Shown in pieces: positions 1 to 6,672 of a stretch of DNA of 17,890 bases (the stretch's first letter is position 1; each line of letters begins with the position of its first letter). A model generated the notes under the pieces. The model did no database searches. It was not told where the DNA came from and was given only the letters and a program-made list of their open reading frames with translations. This DNA is from G963669175 sp964648415 (GTDB taxonomy: Bacteria > Electryoneota > Electryoneia > Electryoneales > Electryoneaceae), in contig CAZYOC010000074.1 of assembly GCA_964648415.1 (NCBI GenBank), positions 1 to 17,890 on the forward strand. Direction: 5' to 3'. A program made the translations under genes and the position numbers.

Positions 1-55
1 AATGCGCAGCTCAGAACGATTCATAGCTGGCGCAATGGACCACTAGAAGTCTGGC

Positions 56-871
56 TTGGACAAACAGGGAACGCCCTTGTTCGACAACCTCCGCAAAAAG
101 ATGCGCCAAACCCGAGAAGAGTATCCCGGCTTCTTTGCGCCGTGGAGCCGGCATTCTCCGGGCTGGGAGCGTATGTCGCGGGCGGTGGGCGGACGCAAGG
201 GGCTCTTTCGCCTCTTGATCATCATGTTGGTGATCTTCTTCGTACGGTCGCAGCTCTTCTGGTTCTTCCGGGTGGATTCGGTCTCCATGGAGAACACGTT
301 GCTGCCGGGCGATGTGTTTATCGTGAACAAGCTGGCCTACGGTTTCCGGTCGCCGGACTGGCTGGGGATCGGCGGCACGGATTACGGCATCCGGATCCCG
401 AATCACTGGATGCTGCAGCTGAACAAACCCAAACGGGGCGACATTATTATCTTCCGTCATCCGGACGATTTCACCGACATTTATGTGAAACGTATCATCG
501 CGCGGGGCGGCGAGACGGTGGAGATTCGCAACCGGGTGGTGTTTGTCAATGGCCGCGAGATCAAGCCGCCGCCGGAGGCTCATTTTTCACGCACCAACCC
601 GTTGCCGGAGTTCCTGATGGAGGAGCAGGTCTTCCCGCCGGGTGCGGGCAACCGGGACAATTACGGGCCGGTACGAGTGCCGCAGGGGCATGTCTTCGTC
701 ATGGGCGACAACCGGTACAACTCGTACGACAGCCGTTTCTGGGGATACCTGCCGGAGAACCGGATCCTGGGCCGGGCAATGATGATTCTGATTTCGGGCG
801 ACCCGGAGGAATCCTGGTTGCGTCCCGGGGAGAAGCTCCGTTTTTCACGATGTTTACGGTGGATGTATTAG
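56..871 (+). CDS. lepB: Signal peptidase I
   Basis: Membrane serine protease (family S26) that removes signal peptides from exported proteins. The 271-aa product has a basic cytoplasmic N-terminus, one hydrophobic segment at about residues 50-70 and a periplasmic catalytic domain. Box B reads SVSMENTL, making S77 the nucleophile; the usual SMxPTL proline is Asn here. The general-base lysine is K145 in DIYVKRIIARGGE, and the GDNRYNSYDSRFWG box is at 217-230. The start is TTG at 56: an in-frame TAG at 44-46 blocks any longer form and GAAG at 46-49 is only a weak ribosome-binding site, so ATG 101 is an alternative. The first 55 bases hold no gene I can identify. No terminator is visible behind it. 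Family assignment is firm; the start is less sure. Confidence 0.95.
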   Translation: MDKQGTPLFDNLRKKMRQTREEYPGFFAPWSRHSPGWERMSRAVGGRKGLFRLLIIMLVIFFVRSQLFWFFRVDSVSMENTLLPGDVFIVNKLAYGFRSPDWLGIGGTDYGIRIPNHWMLQLNKPKRGDIIIFRHPDDFTDIYVKRIIARGGETVEIRNRVVFVNGREIKPPPEAHFSRTNPLPEFLMEEQVFPPGAGNRDNYGPVRVPQGHVFVMGDNRYNSYDSRFWGYLPENRILGRAMMILISGDPEESWLRPGEKLRFSRCLRWMY

Positions 872-1305
872 TGATGCGATTCAGATCAACTGAAGGGTTA
901 TGCCCCGAGCGGCTTGTTGTGAGCAGTAGGACTCCGCCTGGCCCCACAGCAATGAAGCAACTCACTTGATACTACTTACTCAGGCGCTCAATCGCTGCCC
1001 GAGTCTGAATTATAAGGTAGGAAGCAGCTGCAGGTCTACTATAAACCCGGGCAGCGACCAGAAGTGTATGCAAAAAGTCAATGCTTCGTTCATGGCCCTG
1101 ATAAGTAAGCATACCACCATTTTGCATCAAGCTGCCCAGGGCAAATTGTATTGTCCCCAACTCGGTTTATCTGAATCGGTCCACTTCGCCTCCGGCGAGC
1201 CATGCTGAGGCTTGACAGGCGCGATGGGGGCTGCTAACTTTAGTGTTCGCCTCGGGAGAGGCGTCTGTGTTTGGTGGACCGAGGTAGTGTGGGATGGTCT
1301 GCAAC
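872..1305. other. Gene-free stretch before tRNA-Ala
   Basis: 434 bases without a convincing gene. An 80-codon open frame at 966-1208 has no ribosome-binding site and no recognisable motif. The stretch contains a perfect 10-bp inverted repeat (992-1001 with 1048-1057, TCGCTGCCCG) enclosing a smaller GTAG/CTAC pair and the palindrome GCAGCTGC. Near its right end is a promoter-like sequence for the tRNA (1212-1240). Confidence 0.6.
1212..1240 (+). promoter_or_regulatory. Probable sigma-70 promoter for tRNA-Ala
   Basis: A perfect -35 box TTGACA (1212-1217) is followed after 17 bases by TAACTT (1235-1240), which matches the -10 consensus at positions 1, 2 and 6. A start near 1247 would put a 6-bp hairpin, CGCCTC / GAGGCG with loop GGGA (1248-1263, GNRA type), at the very 5' end of the tRNA leader. 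Confidence 0.45.
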
Positions 1306-1378
1306 GGGGCTGTAGCTCAGTTGGGAGAGCGATGCGTTCGCAACGCATAGGTCAGCGGTTCGATCCCGCTCAGCTCCA
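1306..1378 (+). tRNA. tRNA-Ala (anticodon CGC)
   Basis: A 73-nt cloverleaf folds by hand. The acceptor stem is GGGGCTG/CAGCTCC, with U8 A9, D stem GCTC/GAGC, anticodon stem ATGCG/CGCAT and T stem AGCGG/CCGCT around TTCGATC. The loop TTCGCAA places anticodon CGC at 1339-1341, which reads GCG (Ala). The third acceptor pair is G:U, the known alanine identity determinant, and the discriminator base is A, both supporting alanine. CCA is not encoded (ACG follows the stem), so it must be added after transcription. The SRP RNA begins 63 nt downstream, so the two may share a transcript. Confidence 0.96.
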
Positions 1379-1441
1379 CGGTTTTGCGGACCCGGTCGGC
1401 GAAGGCGGGCCGGGTTTGACATGCTTGGCCGTGATGTTTTG

Positions 1442-1711
1442 GACGGTGCTCAGGCGGGGCAGTAGCGGCGCCCTTTACCTGCAATCCGCTATAGCAGGGC
1501 TGACATCCCCGGTGCGGCCCACCGCCGTCATCTGATCTTTGTCGTTGCCGTGTTGATCGCCGGGTCCTGTGCAAGGGCGACTCGCTCAACCCCGTCAGAT
1601 CCGAGAGGAAGCAGCGGTCGGTGAACTCGTCCTGTGCCGCGGGGTTGCCTGGCGGGAGCGGTGCGGCCGAGAAAGGATGAAGGGTAGGAGGTCAATCCGG
1701 GGCGCACCGTC
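1442..1711 (+). ncRNA. ffs: Signal recognition particle RNA, large bacterial type with Alu domain
   Basis: RNA core of the particle that brings Ffh to ribosomes making membrane and secreted proteins. Domain IV is explicit: CAACCCCG (1587-1594) pairs with CGGGGTTG (1640-1647) and encloses GTCAGATCC, a GAGA tetraloop (1603-1606) and GGAAGCAGC, the Ffh-binding helix 8. The 5' half (1461-1505) carries the Alu-domain signature of Bacillus scRNA: GTAGCGG, CGCCC and the hairpin CCTGC (1478-1482) / GCAGG (1494-1498) around AATCCGCTATA. The ends are set by a perfect 8-bp closing helix, GACGGTGC (1442-1449) with GCACCGTC (1704-1711), giving 270 nt, close to the Bacillus RNA. T6 at 1712-1717 follows immediately and can serve as the end of an intrinsic terminator. 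A TTGACA at 1416-1421 lacks a good -10 box, so processing from a tRNA transcript is possible. Confidence 0.93.
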
Positions 1712-1717
1712 TTTTTT
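1712..1717 (+). terminator. T-tract directly after the SRP RNA closing helix
   Basis: Six T residues abut the 3' strand of the SRP RNA terminal helix (1704-1711). The long rod-like RNA plus U-run is the usual way these transcripts end. The helix partner is 250 nt upstream, so this is not a compact hairpin terminator. Confidence 0.5.
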
Positions 1718-1865
1718 ACCGCTTCCCACCTTTGGCATTTTTCTTGATTTTCTTGAAGTTAACCTCCCCCGGGATCGCCAAATCTCTTGGAATTGGAAGC
1801 CTCTGCTCTCCGAGACCCTTCTTGATTGCCCATGACAAAAAGACTAATCGAATATTTCTAATCAC

Positions 1866-1894
1866 TTGACTTTTTCGCTTTGAAAAGCTACGTT
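1866..1894 (+). promoter_or_regulatory. Possible promoter of the winged-helix gene
   Basis: TTGACT (1866-1871), a 17-base spacer and TACGTT (1889-1894) lie 41 bases before the start codon at 1936, in a locally AT-rich stretch. The match is partial (5/6 and 3/6). Nothing else is recognisable in 1718-1935. Confidence 0.35.
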
Positions 1895-1935
1895 TCCGGG
1901 AAAGGTTCTATCTGGCAGAGTGACCAGAGGGGAGT

Positions 1936-2271
1936 ATGAACAACATTGAGAACCTGCTGAAAGAGATACACGAGAGTCAGCTTGCGACTCAACGGCTGGT
2001 TCAGTTTCTCGCTCACCGGCAGGCGCGAGACCTCGTACTGGAACATCTCACCAAGGGAGTGGAACGCCGTGTGTACGAGCTGTCCGATGGCGCCCGCTCT
2101 TCGCGTGACATCGAGAGGTTGATCGGCAAGGAGGTCACCCAGCGCACCGTTGTCACCTGGTGGCAAAAGTGGAAAGAGCTGGGACTGGTCGAGAACTCGC
2201 CAACCTATTCCGGCCGGGTGCGTCGCCTGATTCCCTTGGCAGAACTGGGCATCGGCATCGACGAGGAATAG
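1936..2271 (+). CDS. Small winged-helix DNA-binding protein
   Basis: 111-aa cytosolic protein, probably a transcription regulator. Residues 1-35 look helical and may be a coiled-coil dimerisation segment. About 43-103 form a winged helix: VYELSDGARSSRDIERLIG is helix 1 to helix 2, TQRTVVTWWQKWKELGLVE the recognition helix, and PTYSGRVRRLIPL the wing. The pattern resembles generic prokaryotic winged-helix proteins; I cannot assign a named family or ligand. ATG 1936 is preceded by GAGGGGAG (1927-1934). It stands alone with its own terminator at 2349-2368, so it is probably monocistronic. There is no obvious partner, although the methyltransferase follows on the same strand. Confidence 0.72.
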   Translation: MNNIENLLKEIHESQLATQRLVQFLAHRQARDLVLEHLTKGVERRVYELSDGARSSRDIERLIGKEVTQRTVVTWWQKWKELGLVENSPTYSGRVRRLIPLAELGIGIDEE

Positions 2272-2348
2272 TTTCCCGCTGGATTGCCCTGATACTTCTA
2301 CCTCTGTATTCCACGGTTTAGAAGCGCCGTGAAAGCGGAGAGAATCAT

Positions 2349-2368
2349 CCCGCCATGGCGGGTTTTTT
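2349..2368 (+). terminator. Intrinsic terminator after the winged-helix gene
   Basis: The palindrome CCCGCCATGGCGGG (2349-2362; at least 5 bp with a CATG loop) is followed directly by T6 (2363-2368). It lies 77 bases after the winged-helix stop codon and 48 bases before the methyltransferase start. This argues that the methyltransferase frame does not begin further upstream, where its coding sequence would run through the terminator. Confidence 0.85.
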
Positions 2369-2415
2369 CATGGGCGCCGCTTGCTGCTAACTCACCTAGG
2401 GGAAGGAAGATTCGT

Positions 2416-3234
2416 GTGAAAAGCCTGAGCGCCCTGGAAGCCTATTACACCGAGCACCGCGCTTTGTTCGAGGCGGTTGTCGACACCGATGGGTTTTTCA
2501 ATCTCGGCTGGACAACTCGCAGCAGGACGTGCTCCTTCACTGATTCTCAGCAGGCCATGGTGCGCTTGGTGCTTGATGCGCTGAAGACCAACGGTCATCC
2601 ACTTCTTGTTGATGCCGGCTGCGGACGTGGTGGCCCGGCGCGGTTCGCCGCGGACTATCTTGATGCGCGTGTGATCGCCCTCGATCTGCTCAAACCCCAA
2701 CTGCAGATTGCCCGTCATCACCCCGCTTCCGCCGCCCTTTCTGTCACCTGGCTTCTCGCAGACTCGCAGCAACTGCCCCTCGCGTCGGGCAGCGCGGACG
2801 GTGTGTACAGCATCGAGAGCGCGTTTCATTATCCGGACAAAGCGGGCTTCCTGATTGAAGCGGCGCGGGTGTTGAAGAGCGGCGCGCGGTTGGCTGTGGC
2901 GGATATTGTGATGAAGGAGGGCTATGAAGGGCACTGGACTCACACCGGGTTCAAGCGCGCCCTGGCGGCGCCTCATCTCTGGACGGTGTCAACCTACCGG
3001 CGCGAGGCGCAGGCGTGTGGGTTGACACCGCTTCATGCTTACGATCTCACCCGGGGCGTGATGCGATCCTTGCGGCTGGCCGGCAGGCGGCTGCTGCCTC
3101 AGATTCCCACGCTGGCGCGACGCGGCCATCGGCTCAGGGATCTACTGCTGGTCCAGGCGGGGTTTGTCCATCTGTTATGGACTCATCCGCTCATACCTGC
3201 GACGTATCGCCTGCTGGTCTTCCAGAAAACGTGA
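2416..3234 (+). CDS. Class I SAM-dependent methyltransferase
   Basis: 272-aa Rossmann-fold methyltransferase. Motif I is LLVDAGCGRGGPARFA (about residues 63-78), the acidic end of strand 2 is ALDL (88-91), motif II-like ADSQQLPL is at 115-122, and SIESAFHYPDKAGFLIEAARVLKSG (132-156) carries the E-x-H...D and RVLKxG signature of Erg6, gamma-tocopherol and RebM-like small-molecule or lipid methyltransferases. The substrate cannot be read from sequence. The frame is open back to ATG 2329, but that start would place an intrinsic terminator inside the gene. GTG 2416 has GGAAGGA (2401-2407) at good spacing and is preferred. It ends 68 bp from the convergent secreted-protein gene. No operon partner is visible. 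Confidence 0.88.
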   Translation: MKSLSALEAYYTEHRALFEAVVDTDGFFNLGWTTRSRTCSFTDSQQAMVRLVLDALKTNGHPLLVDAGCGRGGPARFAADYLDARVIALDLLKPQLQIARHHPASAALSVTWLLADSQQLPLASGSADGVYSIESAFHYPDKAGFLIEAARVLKSGARLAVADIVMKEGYEGHWTHTGFKRALAAPHLWTVSTYRREAQACGLTPLHAYDLTRGVMRSLRLAGRRLLPQIPTLARRGHRLRDLLLVQAGFVHLLWTHPLIPATYRLLVFQKT

Positions 3235-3302
3235 TGTGGCGAGGCCGACGGGATCCCGGTATTGAACTTGGGGGATGTTCGTACAGGTGACAACGATTTT
3301 TC

Positions 3303-5762
3303 TTACCGAATCAGCACCACTTTCTGCATCAGTGGTCTCTGATCAGCGATTTCCAGGCGCAAGAAATACACCCCGCCAGCGATGTCTTCGGCATTCCAGG
3401 CAAACGCGTGCCGTCCAGCCATATACCGCCCCTGCGCAATGGTCGCCACCTGGCGCCCCAGGACATCAAACACGGTCAGACGCAGGGTTTGCGCCTCGGG
3501 CAATGCGACACGGACGGTAGTGGTCGAGTTAAAAGGATTGGGCCAGGGCGCTTCCAGCGAAAGCCGTGTGGGCAAGCCGTAGCCTGTCTCTGCTACATCA
3601 TTGTACTCACCACGGGTAAGCGCGCGTATAAAGAAATCCGACTCGGACTCAATAGCCGTCTGTCCGTCATAGAGGAAATACCGGCCATCTTCGTCTCCGG
3701 GATCGGAAACAAGATAGGGCAGCATAACCTGCTGATTAACGGTGGTAAACAACTCCAGCCAGGCATAAACCGTACTGTTTCCACCGACAACAGGCGAATC
3801 AGGAATCGGGAATGACACCCAGAATAGATTGCCGAGAGCGGGCTCCCAGGAAAAATCAAGTTCAACGTCAGCAACCTGGATCGAATCAGACCATGCACGG
3901 CTGAGCTGTAATCGCATCCGGAGCGTGTCCGGCCAAACCTCCATAGGTGGTTTATAGCAGAGCACCCGAATCGTGTCAAGATGTATTCTCCACAATTCAT
4001 CACGGTAATCCTCGAACCTGTCATGCATTTTCCACAGGATCCCCTGGCTTGTATCGGGATCGGACTGGATCAGGGTAATCGTCTGCGGCACACGTTCATC
4101 ATGCCCGAATTCGTAGCGCGGATACTCGAGGACTTCAACATTCATGGACACGGAATCATTGCCTGCAACCTCGTCCTCATCGTACTCGAGCCAGCTCGCG
4201 ATGGTGCAACTTCCCGGAGAATCCGGATTCCATCCATGCACTATCGACAATTCAACAGACTCGCCCGGATCGAGCTGATAAGGCGGTGCGGGATCAAGAG
4301 TCAACAGATCATGATCTGCTTGCAGGTATACTTCGATCCCTTCAGCGGACGTCTGCCCCGGATTCGATAGCAACACTCGGGGAGAAATCGGAAACCCCTC
4401 TGTCGTCGGATAGGGCACTCGCAGGTTCGTCAAAGCGACATCGTGCTCAGCCGAAGTGAGCACCACCTCGAAGTCATCCATCTCAAAATAGGAGAACGAT
4501 TCCGGTTCCACCCGCGGCAAGCGTGCGACGAGGCGGAATTTCACCTCCCGCCCAGCATAAGGTGTGCCATCCCAGGTAACGTTCCAGTCCTCGCTTTGCC
4601 GGACCCACTCTTCGCCCGGCGCGCCGCTGCATACCGTGGAGGTATCATTGCTGTAAGGGGCGGATGCAGGATACCACATCTCGAGGTCGCTCGGCTTGAC
4701 CCATAGATCGAAATAGAAACGGTCACGCGCCACGATGTCCCACTGATACTCGCCCCGCACCCAGGTGTCGAAACGAATGGACTGGCCGGGCTGGACAGCC
4801 GGCAACGGGATCCAGGGCGACTCCAGCACATGCATCACCCGGGGTTCGTAGTCGTCCATACGAAATACAAAATCCCCGGAGTGCGTGTTCTCACGTTCGG
4901 TGCGTTCGAAGCTATGGGGAGTACTCGGGTAGCCGCTTTCCTGCGACAACGGCATGCTGTAGGGATTGTCCGGATCGTTGAAGTACAGCGTATCGTCAAG
5001 TGTTGTGATCGCGATGCTGTCGAGCTGCATGCCTGTCCAGCCGTTATTGGTGCGTGTATCCACCCAGGCGTCGCTGCAGAAAACGATACTGATCTCGGCG
5101 TCAGGATAATGGAAAATACTCAAATCTGTCCGCGCACGCCTCCAGGTCGCCATCTGGGGTGTACCCACCCATCCTGGTGTGGCCCCGAAGGAGGGATGAT
5201 ACAGATCAAACGCGCCATTGACACTGCCCAGGGAGTCTGTATTGAACGGTGTGATGTCAAAATGTGCGAGTGGGTGGGTTTCGCCAAACAAATCGGAATG
5301 AATCAAGACAAAGGCGCCATCGCTGCTGTCCTGTGCGGCTGATCTCAGTTTGAAACTGAAGCTCAGGCTTACGGAAGCCTGCCCCTCCAGGTTGACCGGT
5401 GGGAGCCGGACCGCCTGGTACCACATGCCCCAATACCCGCCCTCGGGAGCAAATGCCGGCGAGGGAGCCGAACAACGCCAGCTATAGGTGTTCTCCGGTG
5501 TCCCGTTGAGAGAATCCACATGCCACAAGGTGTCAATCATGTCATACCCGTCCAGCAGCTCCCAGCCATGATGCTCCGACTCCCAATCCTGAGAATAGAG
5601 TACTTCGTCGAGCTCGGAGATGGGTTGGAGTTGTTCGGCGGGGCGGGGCAACGGCTGAACGAGCGCGGCCGGTTGAGCCGTTACACGAGAAATGCACACC
5701 AGCAGAAACAGGATCAGAGCCGGGATTGACAACTGGAAATGGGGAGCGGACGGGCGCCTCAA
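3303..5762 (-). CDS. Large secreted protein with type IX-like C-terminal sorting domain
   Basis: 819-aa exported protein. Residues 1-29 are a Sec signal peptide (basic start, hydrophobic 11-24, predicted cut after VTA). The middle has beta-rich segments that look like two jelly-roll or MAM-like modules: one begins VLYSQDWESEHHGWELLDG near 54, and another carries FSYFEMDDFEV. These are followed by a CARDB-like segment (HDVALTNLRVPYP... LDPGESVELSIVHGW). The last 90 residues (about 730-819) are a classic sorting domain: PWPNPFNSTTTVRVALP, LRLTVFDVLGRQV, GRHAFAWNAEDIAGGVYFLRL and a short basic end. Proteins with this tail are usually secreted or surface-anchored by the type IX system in FCB bacteria. 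No enzymatic motif is seen. The start is TTG with AGGAGGAGG 5 nt upstream. Surface adhesion or cell-surface binding is inference. Confidence 0.88.
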   Translation of the reverse strand: MRRPSAPHFQLSIPALILFLLVCISRVTAQPAALVQPLPRPAEQLQPISELDEVLYSQDWESEHHGWELLDGYDMIDTLWHVDSLNGTPENTYSWRCSAPSPAFAPEGGYWGMWYQAVRLPPVNLEGQASVSLSFSFKLRSAAQDSSDGAFVLIHSDLFGETHPLAHFDITPFNTDSLGSVNGAFDLYHPSFGATPGWVGTPQMATWRRARTDLSIFHYPDAEISIVFCSDAWVDTRTNNGWTGMQLDSIAITTLDDTLYFNDPDNPYSMPLSQESGYPSTPHSFERTERENTHSGDFVFRMDDYEPRVMHVLESPWIPLPAVQPGQSIRFDTWVRGEYQWDIVARDRFYFDLWVKPSDLEMWYPASAPYSNDTSTVCSGAPGEEWVRQSEDWNVTWDGTPYAGREVKFRLVARLPRVEPESFSYFEMDDFEVVLTSAEHDVALTNLRVPYPTTEGFPISPRVLLSNPGQTSAEGIEVYLQADHDLLTLDPAPPYQLDPGESVELSIVHGWNPDSPGSCTIASWLEYDEDEVAGNDSVSMNVEVLEYPRYEFGHDERVPQTITLIQSDPDTSQGILWKMHDRFEDYRDELWRIHLDTIRVLCYKPPMEVWPDTLRMRLQLSRAWSDSIQVADVELDFSWEPALGNLFWVSFPIPDSPVVGGNSTVYAWLELFTTVNQQVMLPYLVSDPGDEDGRYFLYDGQTAIESESDFFIRALTRGEYNDVAETGYGLPTRLSLEAPWPNPFNSTTTVRVALPEAQTLRLTVFDVLGRQVATIAQGRYMAGRHAFAWNAEDIAGGVYFLRLEIADQRPLMQKVVLIR

Positions 5763-5889
5763 AATCGCCTCCTCCTAATACTTCATGATGAACGATTCAA
5801 ACTGTCATTCTATAATATAGGGGCCGCCGCAACAAACACAAACGGTTGTCGCAAAATGAATCCGGTCGGCTTGCCTCGCTCCCGGCGGC
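5763..5889. promoter_or_regulatory. Divergent promoter region
   Basis: 127 bases separate the divergent secreted-protein and phosphatase genes. A consensus TATAAT (5811-5816) is present on the plus strand, and the same AT patch reads CTATATTATAG on the minus strand, so it may serve both directions. No good -35 box is visible on either side. Confidence 0.35.
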
Positions 5890-6672
5890 GTGGTACTTTC
5901 TGGCGTGCAACCGGACCCTAGCCTACAGACCTCGCCGGAACGCAAGCTGGTGATTGTGTCCGACGCCCATCTGCCCCTGGATAACCGTCCCGGGAACAGG
6001 CCGCGTATGGCCCGTTTCCTCCGTCTCTTGAAGCAACACCGCAATGATACCGCGGTGTGGATCCTGCTTGGGGACACCTTCGATTTCTGGTATGACTGGC
6101 GCTACGTAGTTCCCAAGCACGCCTTTCCCTTGCTCCACGAATTGCGTTCCCTGGTAGAACAGGGCGTCGAGATTCACATCTTCGCAGGTAACCATGATTT
6201 TCGACTCCCTGGTTTCCTGGAACAGGAGATCGGGCTCATTGTCCACCTGGATGAATGGTCGGTGCAGGTGGATGGCAGACAGGTCTTCTTTCACCACGGC
6301 GACGGCATGGCCAATTACGACCTGGGCTATCGGCGCATGAAATGGGTGTTCCGCAAACCCTGGATGCAATGGCTGTTCGGAACAGTTATCCACCCCGACC
6401 TGGCCATGTTCATCGCGCAGTTGGCCAGCCGTGCGGGTTTGCGCAAAAAAGCGAGGCCGCTGGAACTGAAAAAGCAACGCCTCACCGAATATGAAAACCG
6501 GGCCCGCGCCATTCTGAGGAACGGATACGATCTGGTCATCTTCGGGCATACCCATAACGCCATGCTGAAGCAGTTTCCCGAAGGGTGGTATCACAATACG
6601 GGTTCGTTTGACGATGAAGGCGCTCACAGCATCCTCCAGGGCGACCTGCCGGAGGGGAGGAAGCTGACGTGA
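5890..6672 (+). CDS. lpxH: LpxH-like metallophosphoesterase (UDP-2,3-diacylglucosamine diphosphatase family)
   Basis: 260-aa calcineurin-type phosphoesterase. The metal-binding motifs appear in order: SDAHLP (D25, H27), GDTFDFW (61-67), GNHD (100-103), HHGDG (135-139) and GHTH (219-222). The stretch after HGDG (YDLGYRRMKWVFRKPWMQWLF... HPDLAMFIAQLASR) is the lid region typical of LpxH-like enzymes, which release UMP from UDP-diacylglucosamine in lipid A synthesis. Enterobacterial LpxH has GNRD where this has GNHD, so it is a homologue rather than a proven orthologue. The start is uncertain: GTG 5890 or GTG 5905, neither with a clear ribosome-binding site. It overlaps the next gene by 4 nt (GTGA), so the two are translationally coupled in an envelope operon. 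Confidence 0.85.
   Translation: MVLSGVQPDPSLQTSPERKLVIVSDAHLPLDNRPGNRPRMARFLRLLKQHRNDTAVWILLGDTFDFWYDWRYVVPKHAFPLLHELRSLVEQGVEIHIFAGNHDFRLPGFLEQEIGLIVHLDEWSVQVDGRQVFFHHGDGMANYDLGYRRMKWVFRKPWMQWLFGTVIHPDLAMFIAQLASRAGLRKKARPLELKKQRLTEYENRARAILRNGYDLVIFGHTHNAMLKQFPEGWYHNTGSFDDEGAHSILQGDLPEGRKLT

Noticed and set aside
142..969. Long frame overlapping signal peptidase in another phase
   Set aside because: Composition-driven shadow; the signal peptidase frame has all catalytic motifs.
966..1208. 80-codon open frame
   Set aside because: No ribosome-binding site, no domain, and it covers nested inverted repeats; low support.
1569..1835. 88-codon open frame
   Set aside because: It overlaps the SRP RNA domain IV, which explains the sequence fully.
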